DNA of 64,000 bases from Salarchaeum sp. JOR-1 (GCF_007833275.1 NZ_CP042241.1:1984001-2048000), one strand, 5' to 3'; counted from the first letter of the stretch, positions 1 to 10,380 are shown. Notes: generated by a model not told the origin, from the letters alone. Numbers and translations are program-made.

Positions 1-599
1 GTCTCGTCGGGGTCGACTTCCATCCCGCAGTTCGGGTCGCGGACGGTGGTGTCGTCTGACGCGTGCTCGCGCGCGGACTCGACGACTTCGTCCGGGACGA
101 ACCGGAACCCGACCGCCATCAGGCCGATGAGGACGACGCCGCCGACGAAGTCCGCGACGACGAACTCCCAGCCGAGCAGAATCCAGATGACGAACCCGAT
201 CTCGATGACGAGGTTCGTCGAGGCGAACATGAACGCGCCCAGACTGGCGGCGGCGCTCGCGCCCTTCTTGAAGAGGTTCTTCGCCGTGGCGATGGCGGAG
301 TACGAACAGGAGGAGGAGACGAACCCGAAGAACGTCGCGGTGCCGAGTTCGCGGACGCCCGCGCCCTCCAGGTGCTGGGAGATGTCGTCCTCGGACAGCC
401 AGGCCTCGACGCCGCCGGCGATGGCGAACCCGAGCACGAGCGCCCACCACGTTATCCACGCCATCTCGACCGCGGTCCGCACCGTCTCCTCCGCGCCCGT
501 GAGGAGGTACGTGTCGAGCGGTTCGGTCGACGCAATCGCACCGCCTGCGACGATGAGGGCCGCGAACGCCACCAGAACGAGGTAGTCCCGTCGCTCCAT
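1..599 (-). CDS. ArsP/DUF318-type permease with YHS-like tail (3' end outside window)
   Basis: Integral membrane permease of the DUF318/ArsP group, whose studied members export organoarsenicals; the substrate here is inferred only by family. About 199 residues are visible, starting at ATG 599. Hydrophobic segments lie near residues 7-24, 44-63, 115-142 and 147-165. A Cys-containing SSCSYSA motif at residues 96-102 matches the family's conserved cysteine region. After the last membrane segment the chain continues into a DPNCGM motif near residue 188, the typical opening of a YHS metal-binding domain, which is cut off by the window edge. It stands in the same direction as the GNAT gene upstream, 78 bp away. 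Confidence 0.8.
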   Translation of the reverse strand, partial: MERRDYLVLVAFAALIVAGGAIASTEPLDTYLLTGAEETVRTAVEMAWITWWALVLGFAIAGGVEAWLSEDDISQHLEGAGVRELGTATFFGFVSSSCSYSAIATAKNLFKKGASAAASLGAFMFASTNLVIEIGFVIWILLGWEFVVADFVGGVVLIGLMAVGFRFVPDEVVESAREHASDDTTVRDPNCGMEVDPDE

Positions 600-677
600 A
601 CGTGATAGAAGGAACGCCCCGCTTACGCCGTTTGGGGCTCAGAATCCGAGGTGAATTCCCGGGAAAATTCGGCGTCG

Positions 678-1250
678 TTAACCGCCGGTGTCGTACTTGT
701 AGGTCGCTGTCTCGGAGTCGATACCGAAGTCCTCCGCGGTCTCCTGTGGGTCGTTCTCGCCCTCCTCAGACCGGAACCGGCGGCGGAGTCGGCCCGGAAC
801 GGAGAAGTCGTCCACGTCGAGTACGAGCGGAACGGCGTCCTCGCCCTCCGTCTCGCGGACTTCGGCGAGGCGGCGGACGAGTGGGTCGGGCAGTGTGGAC
901 TCGTCAATCCGCTCGAACCCGAACTGTTCGAGGTACGCGGGTTCGACGCTGAGCGAGAAGACGCGGTCGAACCCCTGGTCGTACGCGGACTCCACGAGCC
1001 GTTCGACGACGTGCGCGCCGACGCCGCGGTTCCGCCAGTCCACCAGGACGCCGATGTTCGTGAGTTCGCAGACGGACGTCTCGTCGCCCGAGTGAACGCG
1101 GAGCCGACCGAACCCGGCCTTCCCGCCCGTCTCCTCGTCCACCGCGAACACGTAGTCCCGGGAGCGAAAGGCGGGGTCCGGCATCCCGAACTCGTCTAGC
1201 CGGTCCAGCAACCACACCTCCTCGTGTTTCTCCGCGGGCCTGACGTGCAT
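678..1250 (-). CDS. GNAT family N-acetyltransferase
   Basis: Predicted acetyl-CoA-dependent N-acetyltransferase of 190 residues; substrate unknown. The core GNAT motif A is visible as VLVDWRNRGVGAH around residues 68-80 (R-x-x-G-x-G pyrophosphate-binding pattern), followed by the helix VVERLVESAYDQGF and the beta strand VFSLSVEP. A C-terminal extension of about 50 acidic residues follows the core. ATG 1250 (MHVRPAEK) is chosen over an upstream ATG at 1277 because a TATA-like CTTTTGAT on the minus strand (1273-1280) would fall inside the longer form and sits correctly for a leaderless transcript starting at 1250. Confidence 0.8.
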   Translation of the reverse strand: MHVRPAEKHEEVWLLDRLDEFGMPDPAFRSRDYVFAVDEETGGKAGFGRLRVHSGDETSVCELTNIGVLVDWRNRGVGAHVVERLVESAYDQGFDRVFSLSVEPAYLEQFGFERIDESTLPDPLVRRLAEVRETEGEDAVPLVLDVDDFSVPGRLRRRFRSEEGENDPQETAEDFGIDSETATYKYDTGG

Positions 1251-1272
1251 ACACGAGACGTCTGCCCCGCGC

Positions 1273-1280
1273 ATCAAAAG
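1273..1280 (-). promoter_or_regulatory. TATA-like box of the GNAT gene
   Basis: Minus-strand CTTTTGAT lies about 23-30 bp before ATG 1250 and supports that start. It is divergent from the ligase promoter at 1312. Confidence 0.4.
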
Positions 1281-1311
1281 CGTTCCTCCAGCGGGAAGAC
1301 GGCCGTCCCAG

Positions 1312-1320
1312 CATTATAAG
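1312..1320 (+). promoter_or_regulatory. TATA box of the acyl-CoA ligase gene
   Basis: CATTATAAG stands about 25-32 bp upstream of ATG 1345, the spacing for a leaderless archaeal mRNA. Confidence 0.6.
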
Positions 1321-1344
1321 ACACAGCCGGCAGAATTTGCGCGC

Positions 1345-3318
1345 ATGGAGTCACTCGACGACGTGAACGAGGTCGTCCACGAACCCGGTGAGGCGTTCGC
1401 CGACGCCACGAACGTCCGCGCGTTCATGCGGGAGCACGGGATCGACAGCGAAGCCGAACTCCGCGAGCGCTCCGCGAACGACCTCGACTGGTTCTGGGGC
1501 GAACTCCCCGACTACCTCGGCCTCGACTTCTACGACGACCCGGACAGTGTGCGCGACGAGTCCGACGGCCCCCAGTTCACGGACTGGTACCCCGGCGGGT
1601 CGCTGAACATCGCGCACAACACCGTCGACCGACACGCCCGCCGCGACTCCGGCACCCGGAATCACGTCGCGACGATCTGGGAGGGCGAGGACGGCGAGGT
1701 CCGCGAGCAGACGTATCACGACATCTATCGAGAGTCGAACCAGGTCGCGAACGCGCTCGAAGAACGCGGCATCGGCCGGGGCGACACGGTCGGCCTCTAC
1801 ATGCCGATGGTGCCCGAAGTCGTCTCAATCCTCTACGGAGTCTTCAAGGTCGGCGCGATCGCCGTCCCTATCTTCAGCGGGTTCGGCGTCGACGCGACCG
1901 CCACCCGCATCGCCGACGCCGAATGTAGCGTGCTGTTCACCGGAGACGGCTTCTACCGCCGCGGGAGCGCAGTCCGCCTCAAGGGCGGCGCGGACGACGC
2001 CATCGCGCAGGCCGGGCACGTCGAACACACCATCGTCTTCGACCGCCTGGGGGGCGAGACGGACGCCGTTCCGTGGGACGACGACCGGGACGAGTGGTGG
2101 GCGGACGCCGTCACGACTCAGTCCGGCGAGTACGACACCACCGAGATGGCGTCCGCGGACGAGTCGATGCTCCTCTACTCGTCCGGCACGACAGGGAAAC
2201 CGAAGGGGATCGTCCACACGCACGCCGGCGGCCTCGTTCAGCCCGCAAAGGAGATACACTTCAACTTCGACCACAAGCCCAGCGACCGCTTCTTCTGGGT
2301 GAGCGACATCGGCTGGATGATGGGGCCGTGGACGCTCATCGGGAACCACGCGCTCGGCGGCACCGTCGTGATGTACGAGGGCGCGCCCGACCACCCCGAA
2401 CCCGACCGGTTCTGGGACCTCATCGACACCCACGACGTGACGACGTTCGGCGTCAGCCCCACCGCGATTCGCGCGCTCCGCAAGCACGGCGACGAGTGGC
2501 TTGACGGCCACGACCTCTCCAGCATCCGAATTCTCGGCTCCACCGGCGAACCCTGGGATCCCGAGTCCTGGCGGTGGTTCCACGAGCACGTCGGGGGCGG
2601 CGACGCGCCCATCATCAACATCTCCGGCGGCACCGAAATCTTCGGGTGCTTCCTCTCGCCGCTCCCAACCGAACCCCTCAAGCCCTGCACGCTCGGCGGC
2701 CCCGGCCTCGGGATGGACGTGGACATCGTGAACAGCCGGGGCGACTCGATCGCGGACACCGGCGAACGCGGGTTCCTCGTCGCGCGCTCCTCCTGTCCGT
2801 CGATGACGAAGAGTCTCTGGAGCGGCGACGACCGCTACCTCGACGAGTACTGGAGTAGCTTCGAGGACATGTGGGATCACGGCGACTGGGCGCAGAAGGA
2901 CGGCGACGGGTTCTGGTTCCTCCACGGTCGCGCGGACGACGCGCTCAACGTCGCCGGCCGGAAAGTGGGGCCCGCCGAAGTCGAGGGCGCGCTCATCGAC
3001 CACGACGCCGTCACCCAGGCCGCCGCCGTCGGCGTCCCCGACGACACGACCGGCGAAGCCGTCGTCGCGTACGTCATTCTCGCCGACGGCTACGAGCCGT
3101 CCGACGCGCTGCGCGAGGAGCTGCGCGGACAGGTCGGCGAGGAACTCGGAAAGCCGTTCAAGCCCCGGGAAATCCTGTTCGTCGACGAGTTCCCGAAGAC
3201 GCAGTCGGGGAAGATCATTCGGCGCGCCATCGAGGGCGCGTACACCGGCGAGGACATCGGCGACCTCTCCAGCATCGAGAACCCGGACGCGCTCGCGAAA
3301 CTGAAGGAAGCCCGCTAG
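1345..3318 (+). CDS. AMP-forming acyl-CoA synthetase, acetyl-CoA synthetase-like
   Basis: 657-residue ANL-superfamily ligase that would activate acetate or another short carboxylic acid through an acyl-AMP to acyl-CoA. The P-loop signature YSSGTTGKPKG is at residues 278-288, with downstream adenylate-binding motifs (GGTEIFG, HGDWAQKDGDGFWFLHGRADD) and the C-terminal catalytic lysine in PKTQSGKIIRR (about residue 622). The N-terminal stretch with WFWGELPDYLGLDFY and FTDWYPGGSLNIAHN is typical of acetyl-CoA-synthetase-like members. Length matches full-size enzymes. The neighbours include a second, truncated ligase-like protein and an AtoE-like fatty acid transporter, which fits uptake and activation of short-chain acids; that functional link is inferred. 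Confidence 0.9.
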   Translation: MESLDDVNEVVHEPGEAFADATNVRAFMREHGIDSEAELRERSANDLDWFWGELPDYLGLDFYDDPDSVRDESDGPQFTDWYPGGSLNIAHNTVDRHARRDSGTRNHVATIWEGEDGEVREQTYHDIYRESNQVANALEERGIGRGDTVGLYMPMVPEVVSILYGVFKVGAIAVPIFSGFGVDATATRIADAECSVLFTGDGFYRRGSAVRLKGGADDAIAQAGHVEHTIVFDRLGGETDAVPWDDDRDEWWADAVTTQSGEYDTTEMASADESMLLYSSGTTGKPKGIVHTHAGGLVQPAKEIHFNFDHKPSDRFFWVSDIGWMMGPWTLIGNHALGGTVVMYEGAPDHPEPDRFWDLIDTHDVTTFGVSPTAIRALRKHGDEWLDGHDLSSIRILGSTGEPWDPESWRWFHEHVGGGDAPIINISGGTEIFGCFLSPLPTEPLKPCTLGGPGLGMDVDIVNSRGDSIADTGERGFLVARSSCPSMTKSLWSGDDRYLDEYWSSFEDMWDHGDWAQKDGDGFWFLHGRADDALNVAGRKVGPAEVEGALIDHDAVTQAAAVGVPDDTTGEAVVAYVILADGYEPSDALREELRGQVGEELGKPFKPREILFVDEFPKTQSGKIIRRAIEGAYTGEDIGDLSSIENPDALAKLKEAR

Positions 3319-3749
3319 AGAACGGCCGCGAGAGTCTCCGGGTAGACGGTCAGGTCGTCGAGCGAACCGAGTTCGACCCACTCGACGGGGAACGTCTCGC
3401 CGTGTTCGGGTTCCTCCGCCTCGAACTCGTCGCGCTCGTACGGCCACTCCTCGACCGTGGTTCCCGCGTACAGACGCCATATCTCGTGTCCGCGCCGCCC
3501 GTCAAATCCGAACGTGCGTTCGAGCGTGCCGAGACGGCGCTCAACGGTGAACTCGACGCCGAGTTCCTCCGCGAACTCGCGAACGACGGCGTCGCGACTG
3601 TGCTCGCCGAACTCGAATCCCCCGCCGACTGGACGATAGAACGTCTCCCCGTCCGACGGGTCTCGGTGGCGGGCGAGGAGGGTTTCGTCGCCTCTTCGGA
3701 GGACGCCGAGTGCGACCGGTCGGATGTCCCGCCAGGTTTTCTCGGACAT
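3315..3749 (-). CDS. NUDIX hydrolase
   Basis: 144-residue NUDIX hydrolase expected to cleave a nucleoside diphosphate derivative; substrate unknown. The complete Nudix box, G-x5-E-x7-R-E-x-x-E-E-x-G-V, is at about residues 43-65 (GGGFEFGE...REFAEELGV). ATG 3749 is preferred over GTG 3755 because a minus-strand TATA-like element (GTATAGG, about 3774-3780) is 26 bp upstream. The stop overlaps the end of the convergent acyl-CoA ligase by 4 bp. The promoter overlaps the last codons of the preceding gene on the same strand. Confidence 0.85.
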   Translation of the reverse strand: MSEKTWRDIRPVALGVLRRGDETLLARHRDPSDGETFYRPVGGGFEFGEHSRDAVVREFAEELGVEFTVERRLGTLERTFGFDGRRGHEIWRLYAGTTVEEWPYERDEFEAEEPEHGETFPVEWVELGSLDDLTVYPETLAAVL

Positions 3750-3774
3750 GGACACGAACCGACCCGTACGGTTC

Positions 3775-4464
3775 CTATACGCGTTCGGGACTCAGTGTCG
3801 GATCGACCGTCTGCTGTTCGGGCGCGTCCTCGGTGGTCACGGCGACCGTTCCCGTGGTGTCGCTATCCGGGAGGAGAATCGTTGCCCCGGCGACTAGGGG
3901 CGCGAGGACGCCCGCGACGACCGTCCCGGGATACGCGAGTGGCGCGCGCACCGCGACAACGTCGTCGCTGTCGTAGTCGAGGCGGCGCGCCGCGTCGAGG
4001 AGGACGGCGTGCGTGTAGCGGTCGTCGCCGGCGAGCGCGACCGCGTCGCCGCTGAACGACACCGGGGGAAACGCGGGGTTCTCGCTCCACACGTCGCGCT
4101 CGAAGTGCGCGCGACTCGGGTTGCCGGGTCGCTCGCCGTACCCGACGTACTGGCCGCCCGCGGGGAGCGACACGTCGTCGAGCGCCTCCGTCGGCCCGAC
4201 GTACGCGCGGGCGTCGAGGTCGCCGGTCGCACCGAACCGGACGCGCGCGCCGAGCAGGGCCGCGCCGAGGAGCGCGAGCACGGCTTCCGGTGCGCGGTCG
4301 TCCGCAACGGCGACCGTCGCGCCCTCGTGGACGCCGCAGTGCCGGAGGAAGTTCCCCGTCTTGAACGCCGTCTGACGGAGTTCGCGGCGGTTGTACTCCC
4401 GGGGCGGCGCGCGGAGTGCAGCGGACTCGGGGAGGTCGTTCACGAGGTCGTACAGCGTCTCCAT
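3775..4464 (-). CDS. Truncated ANL (acyl-CoA synthetase-like) N-domain protein
   Basis: 229 residues resembling only the N-terminal part of acyl-CoA synthetases. Residues 1-65 follow the usual opening (REYNRRELRQTAFKTGNFLRHCGVHEGATVAV, then LALLGAALLGARVRFG). Residues about 150-195 look like the helix/strand that follows the AMP-binding loop (THAVLLDAARRLDYDSDDVV...LAYPGTVVAGVLAPLVAGATILLPDS). The T/S-S-G-T-T-G-x-P-K-G loop and the C-terminal domain with the catalytic lysine are absent, so it is unlikely to be a working ligase. The frame is intact with a normal start and stop. It lies between the NUDIX gene and the divergent AtoE-type transporter. Regulatory or binding roles are speculation. 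Confidence 0.6.
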   Translation of the reverse strand: METLYDLVNDLPESAALRAPPREYNRRELRQTAFKTGNFLRHCGVHEGATVAVADDRAPEAVLALLGAALLGARVRFGATGDLDARAYVGPTEALDDVSLPAGGQYVGYGERPGNPSRAHFERDVWSENPAFPPVSFSGDAVALAGDDRYTHAVLLDAARRLDYDSDDVVAVRAPLAYPGTVVAGVLAPLVAGATILLPDSDTTGTVAVTTEDAPEQQTVDPTLSPERV

Positions 4465-4537
4465 ACGGGCGTTCGTGCGAGAGTCGAGTTCATCCTACCG
4501 ATTTAAGGCACATAATGACACAAGCCAGCACGTACCA

Positions 4538-5974
4538 ATGGCGAATATTGTGAGGAGAGCGGCCGAGTGGAGCAGCAGCCTCGTCGAACGATACCTCCCA
4601 GACGCGTTCCTGTTCGCGATCGGACTCACGTTCGTAGCGTTCGCGCTCGCGTTCGCGTTCGTCTCCCCCGCGAACGGGTACCCGACCCACGCGAAGAACA
4701 TCCTCATGGACGGCTGGTACGGTGGATTCTGGGGGCTGTTGACGTTCGCGATGCAGATGACGCTCATCCTCCTCACCGGATACGCGCTCGCACAAGCGGA
4801 CGTGGTCGACCGCCTGCTCGCGTGGCTCGCCGGACTCCCGTCATCCGAGAAGGGAGCCGCCGCGTTCGTCCCCGTCGTCGCCGCGGTCGCGTCCTTCATC
4901 CACTGGGGGCTCGGCCTCGTCGTCGGCGCAATATTCGCTCAGAAGGTCGCCGACGAGATCCGCACCATCGACTTCCCGATCATCGTCGCCGGCGCGTACG
5001 CCGGATTCCTCGTCTGGCACGGCGGCCTCGCCGGCTCCATCCCGCTCAATATCAACTCGACGGCCGAGGCCGGGAACTTCCTCCTCCAGCGCGGCATCCT
5101 CGAGTCGACCATCCCCACCGGAGAGACGATATTCACCGTGGCGAACCTCGTCATCTTCGCCGTCATCGCGTTCCTCTTCCTCCCCGCCGTCTTCGCGATC
5201 ATGTACCCCGAAGACGACGCGAAGAAGACGACGATCGACCCGGAGAAACTCGACGACGCCGGCGAACCCGGTCGTCCGGCGGACCCCGCACCGACCACCG
5301 GAAGCATGACGTTCGCCGAGCGCATCGAGCACTCGCGGCTCATCGCGTACACCATCGGACTCGCCGGCCTCGTCGCCGTCGCGCTCTACTTCGCCATCCC
5401 ACTCGTCGAGAACGGCGTCATGCCGTGGAACAACCTCAACCTCAACATCGTCAACTTCACGTTCCTCTTCCTCGGTATCACACTCCACGGCACACCCGGC
5501 GCGTACGTCGACGCCGTGAAGGACGGCGTCGAGAACGTCTGGGGAATCATCCTCCAGTTCCCGTTCTACGCGGGCATCATGGGAATCATGGGATACGCCC
5601 CCCAGGAAGGAACGAGCCTCGCTACCCAGATCGCCCAGCAGATGGTCGCGCTCTCCCCGGACGGCGCGCTTCCTGCGGTTGCGTTCCTCACGGCTGGCGT
5701 CGTCAACGTCTTCGTCCCGTCCGGAGGGGGCGAATGGGCGGTCATCGGTGAAACCCTGGTCACCGCCGCGCAGGCCAGCGGCGAGAGCGTCCCCCGCATC
5801 GCGATGGCGGCCGCCTGGGGCGACGCGTGGACGAACATGCTCCAGCCGTTCTGGGCGATCCCGCTGCTCGCCATCTCCGGACTCAGCGTCCGCGACATCA
5901 TGGGGTACTGCGTCGTCGTCCTCGTCGGCAGCGGCGCCATCATCGCCGTCGGCATCACCATCCTCCCCATGTGA
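4538..5974 (+). CDS. Short-chain fatty acid transporter, AtoE family
   Basis: 478-residue membrane protein of the AtoE/TIGR00366 short-chain fatty acid transporter family, expected to carry acetoacetate, butyrate or similar acids across the membrane. About ten to twelve hydrophobic segments are visible, with conserved stretches FIHWGLGLVVGAIFAQKVA, HGGLAGSIPL, FVPSGGGEWAVIGE and WGDAWTNMLQPFWAIPLL. ATG 4538 (MANIVRRAAEWSSS) is the start used by the family; a TATA-like ATTTAAG (4501-4507) lies upstream. It is divergent from the truncated ligase gene and near a full-length acyl-CoA ligase, suggesting uptake followed by activation. Confidence 0.9.
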   Translation: MANIVRRAAEWSSSLVERYLPDAFLFAIGLTFVAFALAFAFVSPANGYPTHAKNILMDGWYGGFWGLLTFAMQMTLILLTGYALAQADVVDRLLAWLAGLPSSEKGAAAFVPVVAAVASFIHWGLGLVVGAIFAQKVADEIRTIDFPIIVAGAYAGFLVWHGGLAGSIPLNINSTAEAGNFLLQRGILESTIPTGETIFTVANLVIFAVIAFLFLPAVFAIMYPEDDAKKTTIDPEKLDDAGEPGRPADPAPTTGSMTFAERIEHSRLIAYTIGLAGLVAVALYFAIPLVENGVMPWNNLNLNIVNFTFLFLGITLHGTPGAYVDAVKDGVENVWGIILQFPFYAGIMGIMGYAPQEGTSLATQIAQQMVALSPDGALPAVAFLTAGVVNVFVPSGGGEWAVIGETLVTAAQASGESVPRIAMAAAWGDAWTNMLQPFWAIPLLAISGLSVRDIMGYCVVVLVGSGAIIAVGITILPM

Positions 5975-6183
5975 GGACACCGACTCGCCGGACAGCGTCG
6001 CGGCCTCCCTCCGTCCCTGGAGTCGTGCGCGGACGGACGGTGGACGTCGTGGAGTCCGCGAACCCACTTGCACGTCTCCGACGCTCCCCCCGGATTCCGA
6101 CGTGAACGCTCGCTGTCGTTTGCTCGCGCGAACAGGAGGGCACGCAAGCGGTTCGCCGCCGGCGAACCCGAGCGGGAAAAACG

Positions 6184-7347
6184 CTAGAAGGAGTTCTTGA
6201 GTTTCTCGAAGAAGCCCTGCTCGACGTCGATCTCTTCGCCGCCGGCTTCGGCGAAGGCTTCGAGGGCGTCGCGTTGCTCCTCGTTGAGGCTGTCGGGGGT
6301 GACGACCTGGACGGTGACGTAGAGGTCGCCGTGGCCGCGGCCGCGGAGGTGGGGCATTCCCTTGCCCTGGAGGCGGAAGCGTTCGCCGCTCTGCGTGCCG
6401 CCCGGCAGATCGAACTCGGCGCTCCCGGTGACGGTCGGAACCTCGATGGTGTCGCCGAAGGTCGCCTGCGGGAAGCTGATGGCGTGGCGGTGGTGGAGGT
6501 CGTCGCCGTCGCGTTCGAAGTCGGGGTGGTCGTCGACGTCGACTTCGATGAGGAGGTCGCCGTTCGGCGCGCGTCGGTCGCCGGGCGCGCCCTCGCCGTC
6601 CATGCGGAGGGTCTGGCCGCTCCGGATGCCCGCGGGGACGTTCACGGTGAGCGTGGCGTCGCGTTCGACCTCGCCCTGACCGCCGCACGTGTCGCAGTTC
6701 TCGCTGTAGAGTTCGCCGTCGCCGCCACATCGGGGACACGTCTGGGTCTGCTGGACGCGTCCGAGCGGCGTCTGCTGGGTGCGCGTCGTCTGGCCCTGGC
6801 CGTTACACTCCGGGCACGTCCGCACGTCCGCGTCGTCGGGATGACCGGAGCCACCGCAGTCGGGACACCGCTCGGGCCGGCGGACAGTGACCTGTTTCTC
6901 GACGCCCTCGTAGGCGTCTTCGAGGTCGATGCTGAGTCTGGTGCGGAGGTCTTGCCCGGGCTGGGGGCCGCCGCGACCGCCGCGGCCCTGGCCGCCCATC
7001 CCGCCGAAGAACTGCTCGAAGATGTCGTTCATTCCGCCAGCACCGCCCTGACCGCCGAACGGCCCGCCAGCACCGCCCTGACCGCCGGCGCCGCCGTCCT
7101 GGTCGAACCCGCCGCGCTTCTCCGCCTGCGTGAACCGCTCGTGGCCGAGCTGGTCGTACGCCTGGCGCTTCTCGTCGTCCGTCAGCACTTCCTTCGCCTG
7201 CTGGAGTTTCTTGAACTGCTCCTCGGCGTCGGGTTCGTCGCTCACGTCGGGGTGGTACTTCTTCACCTGCTCTCGGTACGCCTGCTTTATCTCGGACTCG
7301 TCGGCGTCCCGACTCACCCCGAGCACGTCGTAGTAGCTCTCAGTCAT
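6184..7347 (-). CDS. dnaJ: Chaperone DnaJ
   Basis: 387-residue Hsp40 co-chaperone that delivers substrates to DnaK and stimulates its ATPase. All family domains are present in order: J-domain with the HPD tripeptide (KKYHPDVSDE, about residue 33), Gly/Phe-rich linker (about 75-120, with short Gly-Gln-Gly-Gly repeats), four CxxCxGxG-type zinc repeats (CPDCGGSG, CPECNGQG, CPRCGGDG, CDTCGGQG), then the C-terminal substrate-binding beta domains. It follows dnaK on the same strand after 24 bp and is probably co-transcribed with it. Confidence 0.97.
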   Translation of the reverse strand: MTESYYDVLGVSRDADESEIKQAYREQVKKYHPDVSDEPDAEEQFKKLQQAKEVLTDDEKRQAYDQLGHERFTQAEKRGGFDQDGGAGGQGGAGGPFGGQGGAGGMNDIFEQFFGGMGGQGRGGRGGPQPGQDLRTRLSIDLEDAYEGVEKQVTVRRPERCPDCGGSGHPDDADVRTCPECNGQGQTTRTQQTPLGRVQQTQTCPRCGGDGELYSENCDTCGGQGEVERDATLTVNVPAGIRSGQTLRMDGEGAPGDRRAPNGDLLIEVDVDDHPDFERDGDDLHHRHAISFPQATFGDTIEVPTVTGSAEFDLPGGTQSGERFRLQGKGMPHLRGRGHGDLYVTVQVVTPDSLNEEQRDALEAFAEAGGEEIDVEQGFFEKLKNSF

Positions 7348-7371
7348 CGATGCTGACGAGTGACCGGATAG

Positions 7372-9339
<1,968 letters not shown>

Positions 9340-9362
9340 CTTGGTACCGAATAAGCCGCGCG

Positions 9363-9375
9363 TTTCGTTTAAACC
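9363..9375 (-). promoter_or_regulatory. Promoter of dnaK
   Basis: Minus-strand GGTTTAAACGAAA is about 25-36 bp before ATG 9339. TTTAAA is the TATA element. CGAA next to a TATA box has been described in haloarchaeal heat-shock promoters; applying that here is inference. Confidence 0.5.
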
Positions 9376-9410
9376 TTGCTAGTGTGAACGCCTACCACGA
9401 CCGCCGTACT

Positions 9411-9433
9411 CCTCGAAAACAAGCGTTTCGAGG
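9411..9433. repeat. Perfect inverted repeat between grpE and dnaK
   Basis: CCTCGAAA and TTTCGAGG form perfect 8-bp arms around a 7-base spacer. It lies after the grpE stop and about 36 bp upstream of the dnaK TATA box. It could end the grpE transcript or bind a dimeric heat-shock regulator. Confidence 0.6.
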
Positions 9434-9477
9434 CGTCCCACCTCCCGACGGCACTACCTTTATGTCGAAGCGGTAGG

Positions 9478-10071
9478 CTACTCGTCCGCGACGGTGACCT
9501 GCGCCGCCCGCAACACCTTTCCGCCCATCTCGTAGCCGGGCCGGTAGAGGTCGACGACCGTTCCCGCCGACTGATCGCTCTCGACCCGCATCATCACCTC
9601 GTGGCGGTTCGCGTCCACGTCCGTCCCGGGGTCGGGTGCGATCTCCTCGACCCCCTCGTTCTCCAGCACGCGGTCGAACTCGGAGAGCGTCATCTCCACG
9701 CCCTCCCGGAGCGAATCCGCGTCGTCCGTGTCCTCCTCCAGCGCCCGCGCGAGGTTATCCCGCACGTCAAGCAGGTCGGAGACGAGGCTCTCGGTCGCGC
9801 GCTCCTCGATCTGCGCCTGCTTCTTCTTCGCGCGCTTCTTGTAGTTCTGGAAGTCCGCCTGCACGCGCTGCGCGCGCTCCTCTAACTCCTCGACCTCCCC
9901 TTCGAGCTCCTCGACCTCCGCGCGGAGTTCCTCGTTCTCCGCAGCGAGCGCGTCCACCTCGGCGGCGAGCGCGTCGTCGTACTCGGCCACGCGCTCCGCG
10001 AGCGGCTGCTCGGGCGCACCCGCTGCGTCGGGAGTCTGCTCGTCGGCACCGATGGCTTCCTCGTCACTCAT
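9478..10071 (-). CDS. grpE: Nucleotide exchange factor GrpE
   Basis: 197-residue co-chaperone that exchanges ADP for ATP on DnaK. Residues 25-90 form a long Glu-rich coiled coil (ENEELRAEVEELEGEVEELEERAQRVQADFQNYKKR), followed by the four-helix core and the C-terminal beta domain with HEVMMRVESDQSAGTVVDLYRPGYEMGGKVLRAAQV, the GrpE signature. ATG 10071 (MSDEEAIGAD) is the start; longer upstream reading has no support. It is first in the grpE-dnaK-dnaJ set and has a TATA-like box about 25 bp upstream. Confidence 0.96.
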   Translation of the reverse strand: MSDEEAIGADEQTPDAAGAPEQPLAERVAEYDDALAAEVDALAAENEELRAEVEELEGEVEELEERAQRVQADFQNYKKRAKKKQAQIEERATESLVSDLLDVRDNLARALEEDTDDADSLREGVEMTLSEFDRVLENEGVEEIAPDPGTDVDANRHEVMMRVESDQSAGTVVDLYRPGYEMGGKVLRAAQVTVADE

Positions 10072-10095
10072 ACTCCATGTCTGAACCGCGCTCGC

Positions 10096-10103
10096 GTATA
10101 AGG
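10096..10103 (-). promoter_or_regulatory. TATA box of grpE
   Basis: Minus-strand CCTTATAC is about 25 bp before ATG 10071 and fits a leaderless transcript. A divergent promoter for the small membrane protein at 10156 shares this 84-bp gap. Confidence 0.5.
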
Positions 10104-10155
10104 ATTTCAGAACGCCACGAGAAAGGCCCATTAGCCGGCGCGTCCGAATACGGAT

Positions 10156-10380
10156 ATGAGCGACACGGACCCCGAGTTCACCGCGGCGGGCGTCGGTATC
10201 GGCGTCGGCGTCGGCCTCTCCATCGGCGTCGCGCTCGGCGTCGCCCTCGACAACCTCGCACTCTGGATGGGCGTCGGCGTCGCGATGGGGATCTCGTTCT
10301 CCCTCGCGTTCTCGCAGGCGCTCGCAGACGAATCGAACGGAGAAGACGACGCGAACGGGGAGGCCGGACGGGCGCAGTGA
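10156..10380 (+). CDS. Small glycine-rich membrane protein
   Basis: 74 residues with two glycine/valine-rich hydrophobic stretches (about 11-31 and 35-53) and an acidic polar tail. The repeated GVGxGVG pattern suggests tightly packed transmembrane helices. No family recognised. A TATA-like CATTAGCC at about 10128-10135 supports ATG 10156. The stop codon overlaps the GTG start of the XPB helicase (GTGA), so the two are probably translated together and expressed from the same promoter. Confidence 0.7.
   Translation: MSDTDPEFTAAGVGIGVGVGLSIGVALGVALDNLALWMGVGVAMGISFSLAFSQALADESNGEDDANGEAGRAQ

Noticed and set aside
1825-3480. 551-codon minus-strand frame opposite the acyl-CoA ligase
   Set aside because: Shadow of a clear coding gene; no motif or promoter of its own.
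4841-6739. 632-codon minus-strand open frame across the AtoE-like and dnaJ genes
   Set aside because: It is Arg/His-rich antisense reading of two well-supported genes, as are most long frames in this GC-rich DNA.
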